Source of the DNA: a virus
Virus record (IMG/VR): IMGVR_UViG_3300033571_003546
Span: 1-28,628 of that record
Strand: one strand, 5' to 3'
DNA length: 28,628 nt
The notes under the pieces are model-generated. The model was not told the DNA's origin and did no database searches. It saw nothing but the letters and a program-made list of their open reading frames with translations. Below, one piece after another: positions 1 to 7,409 of the stretch. Within the stretch, counting starts at the first letter, position 1. Each line of letters begins with the position of its first letter. The translations under genes and the position numbers were made by a program.

Positions 1-1490
1 TATCACGTGGTGTTATTAAAGAAACTGCTATTGAGTTTAAGGACTCAACTAGAACAAAACAGATTCCTATTGCCAATGATAGCGAAACATGGGAACAACC
101 TATTGCTCCATTCGGTGGCAAGTATCCATACTCAAAAGTTTATGAAACTGAGTCTGGTCATTTACTTGTTATGGATGATACACCGACTCATGAGAACATT
201 AGTTTATATCATCGTAAAGGAACATTTTTAGACGTTGATGCTAATGGTACTCAAGTTAATAAAATTGTTGGTGATGGATATACAATTGTTGATAAAAACG
301 GATCGATTTATATCGGTGGTCGTTGTTTATTAACTGTTGGTAATGGAGTTAGTATTTTAGTTCAAGGTAACGCTGACATTGAAGTTGAAGGTTCTTCAGT
401 AGTGAATCTAAAAGGACAGGCAGACATCGGTGTTGCTCTTGATTGCAATCTAGCAGTCGGTGGTGATTTAAAAACAAAAGTAGTTGGTGACTTTACCGTT
501 GAAGCTAAAAACATTAATATGATTGCAGAAGAATCTCATAATACATCTGCAGGAACTAGCGTAAATGTTAAAGCTGGTGAGGATATGAATATGCTTGCCA
601 CTGCAAATACTAAAATTACTGCCAATGGTTCAATGAATATTAAATCTGATGGTGCCATGAAAGTTGATTACTCTCGTGGAGATTTCGGTAATGGTGCAGG
701 TGCAGCTGAAGTACAAGATATTCCTGCCACTGGTTTAACTCCTCCAGCAGAAGGTAATCCAAGATCAAATCAATTTGGTTACTTACCGACACCAGTTCGT
801 CCATCACCACCAGTAGAATTAAAATATGCGATCGCAGAAGAAAACGAAGCACTGGTTGACGCATATATTGCAAATCCAGGTGCGTATAGAAATCCAGAAG
901 CTGCGAATAATGGTGTTAAAGAAAACTATGCAGGTACACCTAAGGATGATGGACAAGGTAAGAGTCTTAAGTCAGAATCTGCACCTGGAGATATTCAAGC
1001 ATTCTTACAAAAACAACTTGAACTTACATCTCAAAGTCAATATTGGCGAGAAACAGGTATGGGTGGTAACAAGTCAAATCCTAACATCACTCGAATTTGG
1101 GCAGACTTAGGATACCCAACTTCTGGAATTTGGTCAACGGATCAAACTGCATGGTGTATGGGTTTCATTAACTATACATTAAAACAATGCGGTTATCGTT
1201 ATGTTCAAACTGCATCTGCCAAAGAAATAGGAAATAACCCTCAACGCTGGAATGCCACAAAGGTATCAATCGAAGACGCACAGCCTGGAGATATCGTCCT
1301 TTGGAATTTCAGTCACGTAAACTTTGTTTATACTGCAAGAGACGGAAAGCTAACATTCGTTGGTGGTAATCAAGGTGGTAAATCTAAAGACAACAACCCA
1401 AGTTCTGGTGATGTTACCATTAGTTGGGCTGGTGGATGGAGTGCTAATCGTGGTGGTATTGTTGGTATCTTTAGACCAAGTAAGAGTTAA
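1..1490 (+). CDS. gp5: Baseplate hub/tail spike (gp5/VgrG-like) with C-terminal NlpC/P60-CHAP-like peptidase domain, 5' partial
   Basis: The reading frame is open from base 3, so the start lies upstream. The first ~100 visible residues resemble the region after the OB fold of gp5/VgrG spikes (PYSKVYETESGHLLVMDDTP, then GTFLDVDANG). About 130 residues rich in short alternating V/G repeats follow, as expected for the trimeric beta-helix needle that pierces the outer membrane. After a Pro-rich linker (about 720-1000) comes a C-terminal domain with a catalytic-type Cys in QTAWCMGF (codon 1155-1157), GDIVLWN, and a His in SHVNFVYT (codon 1314-1316). This Cys/His order fits papain-like amidases/endopeptidases (NlpC/P60, CHAP, TIGR02594-like). 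T4 gp5 instead carries a lysozyme domain between the OB fold and needle, so the enzyme here differs in type and position. Spike identity is firm; the exact peptidase family is inferred. Confidence 0.85.
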   Translation, partial: SRGVIKETAIEFKDSTRTKQIPIANDSETWEQPIAPFGGKYPYSKVYETESGHLLVMDDTPTHENISLYHRKGTFLDVDANGTQVNKIVGDGYTIVDKNGSIYIGGRCLLTVGNGVSILVQGNADIEVEGSSVVNLKGQADIGVALDCNLAVGGDLKTKVVGDFTVEAKNINMIAEESHNTSAGTSVNVKAGEDMNMLATANTKITANGSMNIKSDGAMKVDYSRGDFGNGAGAAEVQDIPATGLTPPAEGNPRSNQFGYLPTPVRPSPPVELKYAIAEENEALVDAYIANPGAYRNPEAANNGVKENYAGTPKDDGQGKSLKSESAPGDIQAFLQKQLELTSQSQYWRETGMGGNKSNPNITRIWADLGYPTSGIWSTDQTAWCMGFINYTLKQCGYRYVQTASAKEIGNNPQRWNATKVSIEDAQPGDIVLWNFSHVNFVYTARDGKLTFVGGNQGGKSKDNNPSSGDVTISWAGGWSANRGGIVGIFRPSKS

Positions 1491-1492
1491 TT

Positions 1493-2032
1493 ATGCCGTG
1501 GACTCCAGAAGAGACGTTACTTGGGACTCACGCTGAATTACAATCTTTTACTCATAATATTCAGTATTATGAAGAAGGTGCTGCAGGAGACCCAGAAGCA
1601 ATTCCTCCTGTTGAAGCAGGAGAAGATATTTACTACAATGTTAGGATTACACCTCAACAGGTTAATCCAAACACGGTAATATTTACAGAGGGAAATCCAG
1701 GAGTTATTTCTGGATTTTACAAAGGAATTTTTAATGATTCTTTAACTACTAGAAATGAATCTGGTAGTATAACAACGATAACAACTCTCGGTGAACCTGA
1801 GGGTAGCGTCTTTGAAAAGGTCAATAGAGCAGGATTATCTGAAGTTATTTCATTTAAAGCTGATCCTACTCGAAGTCGAACATTTACATATTTGGCAGAA
1901 GCATTAGGTGAGGGTGACGAAGTTATTGGTTCTACCGTATACACAATATTAGCCCAAGATCGAAACTGGACTCCAGGACAATTAAACCTTAAGGAATTAA
2001 TATCAAATGCCAGCGGTAATTCGACTGAATGA
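1493..2032 (+). CDS. Uncharacterised 179-residue protein between spike and PAAR genes
   Basis: I do not recognise this family. The protein is acidic, has no signal peptide or membrane segment, and is rich in short hydrophobic/Thr/Ser stretches that suggest a beta-sandwich fold. It begins MPWTPEETLLGTHAELQSF and has an acidic Pro-rich stretch near residues 30-45. Its ATG lies two bases after the spike stop, with only a weak AAGAG-type ribosome site, so it is probably translated by coupling. Its last 26 bases overlap the PAAR gene. The spike-PAAR position suggests a role in the central tip or its assembly, for example as an adaptor or chaperone, but that rests on context alone. Confidence 0.7.
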   Translation: MPWTPEETLLGTHAELQSFTHNIQYYEEGAAGDPEAIPPVEAGEDIYYNVRITPQQVNPNTVIFTEGNPGVISGFYKGIFNDSLTTRNESGSITTITTLGEPEGSVFEKVNRAGLSEVISFKADPTRSRTFTYLAEALGEGDEVIGSTVYTILAQDRNWTPGQLNLKELISNASGNSTE

Positions 2033-2309
2033 CATGTCAACTGGGCATGGATGTTTTGCACCCACTGCTCTGATTGCTACTCCAGTGACTAAGACATTTT
2101 TTAATGGTATTAAGGCTGGTGTTGTGAATAACTCATGTCTGCATCAACCTCATACCTGTGGATTAGTCACTCATGGTGGTAACACGAGATCTCCCTCTTC
2201 TGGAGCTTCTAAAACCTTTATCGAAGGAAATCCCGCTGCAAGAATCGGTGATAATATTGCCTGCGGAGATACTTGTGCTGAAGGATCTTCCAACTCTTTT
2301 ATAGAATAA
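2007..2309 (+). CDS. PAAR-domain spike-tip protein (T4 gp5.4-like)
   Basis: This 100-residue protein fits the length of single PAAR-domain proteins, which fold into a small cone on the blunt end of a gp5/VgrG needle and sharpen it, usually around a metal ion. It starts MPAVIRLNDMSTGHGCFAPT. It carries the usual spaced His/Cys candidates for metal binding (His14, His46, His49, Cys86) and PAAR-type segments such as FIEGNPAARIGD around residues 71-82. It starts inside the preceding gene, overlapping it by 26 bases in another frame, which suggests translational coupling. The position next to the spike and gp25 matches T4-like tails and type VI secretion loci. Which residues bind metal is inferred from family pattern. 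Confidence 0.88.
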   Translation: MPAVIRLNDMSTGHGCFAPTALIATPVTKTFFNGIKAGVVNNSCLHQPHTCGLVTHGGNTRSPSSGASKTFIEGNPAARIGDNIACGDTCAEGSSNSFIE

Positions 2310-2322
2310 CCTAAATAAGAAT

Positions 2323-2715
2323 ATGGCACGCAACGTAAGAATTTTTTCAGATATTGACCTTAACTTTACTGCTCATCCAGTAACTAAGGACATAACTCGT
2401 AGGTATGATGAAAACGCTGTTAAACAGTCGTTAAAAAGTCTTATCTTAACATCGAACTATGAACGACCATTCCATAGTGAAATCGGTTCTCAAGTTCGTT
2501 CTTTATTATTTGAGCCAGCATCTCCTATTCTTGCTGTTTCTATAAAAAAGTCTATTTTTGACTTAGTAAATAACTTTGAACCAAGAGTAGATCTAATAGA
2601 TGTTTTGGTAGATTTTAACCCAGACGAAAACTATGTATACATTACCATAGAGTTTAAGATTGTTAATACAGAAAGACCTTTAACTCTGGACTTAGTATTA
2701 GAGAGAACACGATAA
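2323..2715 (+). CDS. gp25: Baseplate wedge subunit gp25
   Basis: The 130-residue product matches T4 gp25 (132 residues) and the TssE proteins of type VI systems. It contains the family features EIGSQVRSLLFEP in the middle and the conserved Glu-Pro-Arg at residues 86-88 (NFEPRVDLIDV). This EPR segment packs against gp6 at the inner rim of the wedge, where gp25 links the baseplate to the first sheath ring. Early claims that gp25 is a lysozyme are not supported by its fold. The start is 13 bases after the PAAR stop with little Shine-Dalgarno sequence. The stop TAA is immediately followed by the gp6 ATG, so gp25 and gp6 are translated as a tight pair. Confidence 0.93.
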   Translation: MARNVRIFSDIDLNFTAHPVTKDITRRYDENAVKQSLKSLILTSNYERPFHSEIGSQVRSLLFEPASPILAVSIKKSIFDLVNNFEPRVDLIDVLVDFNPDENYVYITIEFKIVNTERPLTLDLVLERTR

Positions 2716-4554
2716 ATGGCATCCAGCAAAAAAATTAATATAACAGAGCTAGACTTTGATTCAATTAAACAGAATCTTAAAGAGTATTTAAAAGGGCAGA
2801 GCGAGTTTCAAGATTATGACTTTGAGGGATCGGGTCTTGCTGTTCTTTTAGACGTACTAGCCTATAATACTCACTACAATGCTCTTTACGATAACTTAGC
2901 AGTTAATGAGTTATTTTTAGACTCTGCCATTAAAAGAAGCAGTGTTGTTTCTTTGGCTAAAATGCTGGGTTATACTCCTAGATCTGCTAGCTGTGCTGAG
3001 GCGACAGTTAATGTTACTGTGACGTCTGCTGGTGCTGGACCACAAGTTATTACTATCCCAGCGTTTAGTGAATTTACTGCTACTATTGATGGACAAAACT
3101 TTTCGTTTTATAACTTAGAACCGATCACTTCTGCAGCTGGTCCTGCAACTTCATACACAATACCAAATGTAAAAATTACACAAGGTGAACCTCTTTCATT
3201 TAGATTTACTGTTTCTCAAGGTTCACGATATATTATTCCAAACCCAAACGTAGACCTTGACACATTAGCAGTTCGTGTTCAGGAAAATTCTCAAAGTTCT
3301 GAATTTAATACATTCACTCGTTCAACCTCAATAGTAGATGCTGGTGCAACTACTAGAGTTTATTGGGTTAAAGAGATTGATGATGGTTTGTATGAACTAA
3401 CTTTTGGCGATGGTGTTCTTGGTCAAGCATTGGAGAATGGTAATATTGTTAATGTTGACTACATGGTTTCTTCTTTAGACACAGCCAATGGAGCAAGAGT
3501 TTTTAGTTACAATGGATCTCCTCCATATAGTTCTGCCAATGTTTCTGTGTCAACAGTTTCCCCTGCTTTTGGTGGAGCAGAGCCAGAAGAAATTGATAGT
3601 ATTAAATTTAATGCTCCAAGAAATTATGCTGCTCAAAACAGAGCAGTTACTACCGAAGATTACAAAACACTGATTTATAATCAATTTCCAGAAGCATCTT
3701 CTGTTAGTGTGTGGGGTGGTGAAGATAACAATCCACCTGTTTATGGCAAAACATTTATTTGCGTAAAACCTAGATCTGCTACTAAATTAACAAACAGTCA
3801 AAAATCTGAGATAACAAATACTATTTTAACAAGTAGAAACGTAGTCTCAGTTATTCCAGAAATTGTAGATCCAGAGTTTATTAACATTGCTGTTGATTGC
3901 GCAGTATATTACGATCCAAGGGCTACAACTAGAACTCCTCGTGAAATTGAAAACCTAGTTCGTGATACTATTATTAATTATGACAATAATGAACTTCAAA
4001 GATTTGAAGGTATGTTCCGACATTCTAAGTTAAGTCGCTTAATTGATGCCACTGAAAAGGGTATCATAAGCAATAATACAACAGTGTTAATTCGTAGACA
4101 GATTGATCCACGATATAACATTAGTGCACAATATTTACTAAACATTGTAAACCCAATTTATACAAGTGGTATTCCTCAAGATTCAATTAGATCTACTGGA
4201 TTTTTTATCTCAAACACCAACGATACAGTTCATTATCTAGACGATGATGGTGTTGGTAATATTCGTTTATTCTACATTGGTTCTTCTGCTGAAAAGATTA
4301 TCGTAAATCCTACTATTGGAACTGTTGATTATGCAGCAGGTATTATCAATATTAAGAACTTAATAATTGCTGCATTGGCTGGTGTTGATTTTGAACTTAC
4401 TATCAAACCATCATCATATGATGTAGTTTCAGCGTATACACAAATTGCACAAATTGCTAGAGACTATCTAACAATCACAGCAATTCCAGATCAAACTATC
4501 AGTGGCGATACTCGTGCTGGTAAAAATTATGTGTTCTCTTCAAGTCGTTCATAA
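2716..4554 (+). CDS. gp6: Baseplate wedge subunit gp6 (gpJ-like)
   Basis: The product is 612 residues; T4 gp6 is 660. Its N-terminus aligns by eye with T4 gp6: IKQNLKEYLKGQSEFQDYDF, then a conserved LLDVLAYNTHYNALY and RSSVVSLAKMLGYTPRSA. The middle (about residues 290-470) carries the gpJ-like core (NYAAQNRAVTTEDYKTLI). Two gp6 copies plus gp7 form the heterotrimer at the core of each of the six wedges; the gp6 ring changes shape when the sheath contracts. The start abuts the gp25 stop, and the stop overlaps the gp7 start (TAATG). No insertions like those in gp7 and gp8 are evident, in keeping with its inner position. Confidence 0.94.
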   Translation: MASSKKINITELDFDSIKQNLKEYLKGQSEFQDYDFEGSGLAVLLDVLAYNTHYNALYDNLAVNELFLDSAIKRSSVVSLAKMLGYTPRSASCAEATVNVTVTSAGAGPQVITIPAFSEFTATIDGQNFSFYNLEPITSAAGPATSYTIPNVKITQGEPLSFRFTVSQGSRYIIPNPNVDLDTLAVRVQENSQSSEFNTFTRSTSIVDAGATTRVYWVKEIDDGLYELTFGDGVLGQALENGNIVNVDYMVSSLDTANGARVFSYNGSPPYSSANVSVSTVSPAFGGAEPEEIDSIKFNAPRNYAAQNRAVTTEDYKTLIYNQFPEASSVSVWGGEDNNPPVYGKTFICVKPRSATKLTNSQKSEITNTILTSRNVVSVIPEIVDPEFINIAVDCAVYYDPRATTRTPREIENLVRDTIINYDNNELQRFEGMFRHSKLSRLIDATEKGIISNNTTVLIRRQIDPRYNISAQYLLNIVNPIYTSGIPQDSIRSTGFFISNTNDTVHYLDDDGVGNIRLFYIGSSAEKIIVNPTIGTVDYAAGIINIKNLIIAALAGVDFELTIKPSSYDVVSAYTQIAQIARDYLTITAIPDQTISGDTRAGKNYVFSSSRS

Positions 4555-6941
4555 TGATTAACAAACCAAAGTTATCATCGTTAGTTTCTAAGCAACTCCC
4601 TGAGTTTATCAGGGAGGATTACCCAACATTCGTTTCTTTTTTAGAAGCATATTATGAGTGGCTCGGTACTCAAGACGCAGATCTTTATAAACTTAGAGAT
4701 ATTGATAATACACTAGATTCTTTTATTGAACACTTTAGATCTGAACTTGCATTTAATCTACCAAATATTGATGTTAATGAAAAGTTTTTATTATCTCAAG
4801 TAAAAGATAGTTACCTTGCCAAAGGATCTGAGGCATCGTTTAAATTATTATTCAGACTTCTTTTTAATAAAGACATCACTGTTGACTATCCAGGTAAAAA
4901 ACTTTTAAGAGCATCTGATGGTCGATGGAATCAAGACGTTTCTATTTTTATTAAAGTGAATGCTGGTGATCCAAATTCAATTATCGGTAAACTTGTTGAG
5001 GTTATAACACCAGCTAAAATTGTTCGTGTTCTTATTGATCGTCGCCAAGATGTTGAAGTAGAGATCGATCGTTTTGTTCAAATTTCTCCAGATACTTACG
5101 AGTTTTATATTGATCGTCGTTTCTTTGGTGAGATAAACATAGGTGATCGTATTCGTTACGAAGGTATCTTTGATGGTACTATTGTTTCTACAACTTCCAA
5201 CTTACAAATTCTACAGCGTGGTAGAAACTTTAAAATTGGTGAACTCTATCAGATTAGAAACGGTGATGGAACTGGATCTACTTTAAAAGTTAAAACAGTT
5301 AATAGCGAAGGTGGTATTCTAGCTGCAGAATTTATTAAGTATGGTATTGGATACGAGACTGACTTTACTGCAACTTTACTATCAAGAGCAGGACAAACAA
5401 CAACAGGAACTGGTACTACTGCGATTAATATCACGACAGTTTCTGATGCAGTAACTTCTATTCAAATCACTGATGGTGGTTCTGGATATTCAGCAACACC
5501 TACTGTTGCATTAAGTGGTGGTGGATTTACTACTGCAGCAACTGTTGGTGCTGTCACAGTTGTTGATGGTGTTATCACTGAAATTAAAGTGGCAACCAAT
5601 GGATCTGGTTACGATACAGTTCCAGATGTAATTATTGTTGATTCTACTGGAGTTGGTGCTGATGCGATTGCCACTGTCGGACAACTTAGTAACTATGAGA
5701 TATTTGAAACCACTGCTGGTTTTAGAGAACAAGGTTTTGTTAACAAAGCAGACTATACTCAAGATATTCCAACTATTTGGGAACCAAGTAAAGCATTTAC
5801 ATTAAACACTTTATTATACTTCCAAAATAGATTATACCAAGTCACCGCAGCTGGAACTACATCAAATATTCCACCGACTCATCAAATGACCACAATCGTA
5901 AATGCTGGTTCATTTACTATTGGTGAAGAATATGTTATTACTAGTATCGGTAATACTGACTTTACGCTAATTGGTTCTACTTCTAATACAATCGGCACTA
6001 AATTTACAGCGACTGGAATTGGTGCTGGGACAGGCACTGCTGGCGAACCAGTTTCTGCAGCAAACGGCACTGCCCAATTAGAATATGTTCGCTTACACGG
6101 ACCAGCATGGGATGGTACTTACTCTGGCGAAACTGTTAGAGAATTCTACTACGAATCAACAGATGCTATCGTCAACCCACTTGATCCTGCCATTATTAAA
6201 ATTGCTCTTGGAGCTTTAACTAAATATCCAGGATACTACTCAACTAACGATGGTTTCTTAGATGATGATATCTACATTCAAGACAGTCGTTACTATCAAG
6301 TATACTCATACTTAATTAAGATTGACGAGCGTTTAGAGTCATATAAGTCTGCTGTCAAAACATTGGTTCACCCATCTGGCTTGGCTTTATTTGGTGAATA
6401 CGATATTAGAAACGAGTTCCATTTAGACTTAAATCTACAATCACTCGTTCAAATTCTTGTATTGGCATTCCAAGATGAAGTTTTTGTTCGTGATGATACA
6501 TTAATTGAATTTATTATCGGTAAGTTAATTGAAATTTCTTTTGCCACAACAGACCAAACTACTTTAGCTCTAAACAAACCTTTAGCAACCGATTTTGAAC
6601 TAACTGATGAAGATGTAAAAGATTTTGGTAAAAATCTAACATCAGATACTGAAGGATTTAGTGAAACTACTGTTTATGACTTTGGAAAGTTCCTTTCAAG
6701 CAGTCAAACTGTACTTGAAAATGAAATAAAATTTGTAAGCAAAGCATTAGAAAATGATTTTGAACCAACAGAAGAAGCTGTATTAGACATTGATAAATAT
6801 ATCAGTATATCTACTCCAGCAGATGATAGCGGTGGAGAGATCTGGTTAAACCCATATGATAACCCATATCCAGAGTCTAATGCATATTTTGCAAATGACG
6901 CTGGCAACTATACAACAGGCGAGTCCGCCTTTACAGGATAA
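4554..6941 (+). CDS. gp7: Baseplate wedge subunit gp7, shortened, with inserted repeat modules
   Basis: The 795-residue product matches only the C-terminal part of T4 gp7 (1032 residues). Residues ~20-120 (DYPTFVSFLEAYYEWL, then LAKGSEASFKLLFRLLFN) correspond to T4 FEAFCEAYIQYL and KGIEASYKFLFKVLYN. Residues ~585-625 (YYQVYSYLIKIDERLESYKS, then LVHPSGLALFGEY) match T4 SYYVMKIKSN and FVHPVGFGF. The large N-terminal region of T4 gp7 is absent. Between the conserved blocks lie GGSGY-type repeats (about residues 240-380) and a W...PTH...NGT module (residues ~409-512) that is itself split by another module. The last ~130 residues repeat D-F-x-K/L motifs (DFELTDEDVKDFGKNL, TVYDFGKFLSS) and may anchor a partner. 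gp7 joins gp6 in the wedge core and reaches the baseplate rim. The start overlaps the gp6 stop. Confidence 0.88.
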   Translation: MINKPKLSSLVSKQLPEFIREDYPTFVSFLEAYYEWLGTQDADLYKLRDIDNTLDSFIEHFRSELAFNLPNIDVNEKFLLSQVKDSYLAKGSEASFKLLFRLLFNKDITVDYPGKKLLRASDGRWNQDVSIFIKVNAGDPNSIIGKLVEVITPAKIVRVLIDRRQDVEVEIDRFVQISPDTYEFYIDRRFFGEINIGDRIRYEGIFDGTIVSTTSNLQILQRGRNFKIGELYQIRNGDGTGSTLKVKTVNSEGGILAAEFIKYGIGYETDFTATLLSRAGQTTTGTGTTAINITTVSDAVTSIQITDGGSGYSATPTVALSGGGFTTAATVGAVTVVDGVITEIKVATNGSGYDTVPDVIIVDSTGVGADAIATVGQLSNYEIFETTAGFREQGFVNKADYTQDIPTIWEPSKAFTLNTLLYFQNRLYQVTAAGTTSNIPPTHQMTTIVNAGSFTIGEEYVITSIGNTDFTLIGSTSNTIGTKFTATGIGAGTGTAGEPVSAANGTAQLEYVRLHGPAWDGTYSGETVREFYYESTDAIVNPLDPAIIKIALGALTKYPGYYSTNDGFLDDDIYIQDSRYYQVYSYLIKIDERLESYKSAVKTLVHPSGLALFGEYDIRNEFHLDLNLQSLVQILVLAFQDEVFVRDDTLIEFIIGKLIEISFATTDQTTLALNKPLATDFELTDEDVKDFGKNLTSDTEGFSETTVYDFGKFLSSSQTVLENEIKFVSKALENDFEPTEEAVLDIDKYISISTPADDSGGEIWLNPYDNPYPESNAYFANDAGNYTTGESAFTG
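4596..4616 (+). other. Perfect 8-bp hairpin near the 5' end of gp7
   Basis: CTCCCTGA (4596-4603) and TCAGGGAG (4609-4616) are exact inverted copies around the loop GTTTA. The stem has five GC pairs in an AT-rich region, and it begins 42 bases after the first base of the gp7 start codon. No T-tract follows, so it is not an intrinsic terminator. It could slow early elongation or be an RNA processing site. One such hairpin in 28 kb is also not far from chance expectation. Confidence 0.35.
5770..6090 (+). repeat. W...PxH...NGT repeat module in gp7, split by a nested insertion
   Basis: Codons ~406-512 of gp7 encode the same ~50-residue module found three times in gp8 and once in the DUF4815 protein: a Trp, then NRLYQVTAAGTT, PPTH, and NGTAQLEYV. 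Here a ~55-residue unit (5889-6052) lies between PTHQM and NGT. It reads as the separate phage module GEEYVITSIGNTDFTLIG...GTKFTATG. The outer unit resembles chitin-type carbohydrate-binding modules (CBM5/12) in its Trp, Gly and Tyr pattern; that match is tentative. Confidence 0.6.
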
Positions 6942-6946
6942 TCAAC

Positions 6947-6951
6947 AGGAG
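6947..6951 (+). promoter_or_regulatory. Strong ribosome binding site AGGAG that fixes the next start
   Basis: AGGAG lies six bases before the ATG at 6958 and is the best Shine-Dalgarno match at any gene start in the window. It selects 6958 over the in-frame ATG at 6856, which would overlap gp7 by 86 bases and has no such site. It suggests the product is needed in more copies than the neighbouring wedge proteins. Confidence 0.7.
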
Positions 6952-6957
6952 AATTCT

Positions 6958-7404
6958 ATGAATCTACAAGAAACAATGAAAATTACAGGTAAACTAAACA
7001 TTACTGTTCGTGATGAAAGTGGTCAAGTTAAGCAGTCATTAGACGTGCCAAACTTAGTCGTTACAGCAGGTAAAGTTTACATCGCATCACGCATGGTCGG
7101 TACATCTGCTACAGTTATGAACGGTATGGCTATTGGTACTGGCACTGCCACCCCAGCAGTGGGTGATACTGCTTTAGGAACTGAAGCTGGACGTGTAGCA
7201 CTATCAACATTTACTTCTTCTTCAAGTGCTGTTACTGCAACTGCCACTTTCCCAGCAGGTACTGGCACTGGTGCTATTACTGAAGCTGCTATTTTTAATA
7301 ACTCTTCTAGTGGTGGTACAATGCTTTATCGTACAACTTTCCCAGTTGTAAACAAAGCTGCAGGCGACTCTATCGCTATCACTTGGGTTATCACAGTAAG
7401 CTAA
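6958..7404 (+). CDS. Small phage structural-type protein inserted between gp7 and gp8
   Basis: The 148-residue product begins MNLQETMKITGKLNITV. It has the layout of a small beta-rich protein family scattered through tailed phages: NLVVTAGKVYIASRM, then MAIGTGTATPAVGDTALGTE, TATFPAGTGTGAITEAAIF, and an end with FPVVNKAAGDSIAITW. I recognise the pattern but not a proven function; members are usually annotated as tail, fibre or hypothetical proteins. Cys is absent, Thr/Ala/Gly are high, and there is no signal peptide or membrane segment, which fits a virion surface protein. In T4, genes 7 and 8 are adjacent, so this is an insertion into the wedge operon. The strong ribosome site suggests high copy number. 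Confidence 0.8.
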   Translation: MNLQETMKITGKLNITVRDESGQVKQSLDVPNLVVTAGKVYIASRMVGTSATVMNGMAIGTGTATPAVGDTALGTEAGRVALSTFTSSSSAVTATATFPAGTGTGAITEAAIFNNSSSGGTMLYRTTFPVVNKAAGDSIAITWVITVS

Positions 7405-7409
7405 TATAA

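Noticed and set aside
2310-2317. CCTAAATA just before gp25 as a late promoter
   Set aside because: It ends only five bases before the ATG, leaving no room for a leader, and departs from NATAAATA. It was left out of the promoter list.
1-4554. Type VI secretion or pyocin-like injection cluster
   Set aside because: Spike, PAAR and gp25 also occur in such systems, but T4-type gp6, gp7, gp8, DUF4815, marine-phage fibre genes and late promoter boxes point to a phage.
6917-6930. AGGCG/CGCCT hairpin before the gp7 stop as a terminator
   Set aside because: The stem is only five pairs, it lies inside coding sequence, and no T-tract follows.
6856-6957. Longer version of the 148-residue gene starting at ATG 6856
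   Set aside because: It would overlap gp7 by 86 bases and add 34 residues unlike the family, while ATG 6958 has an AGGAG site at ideal spacing.
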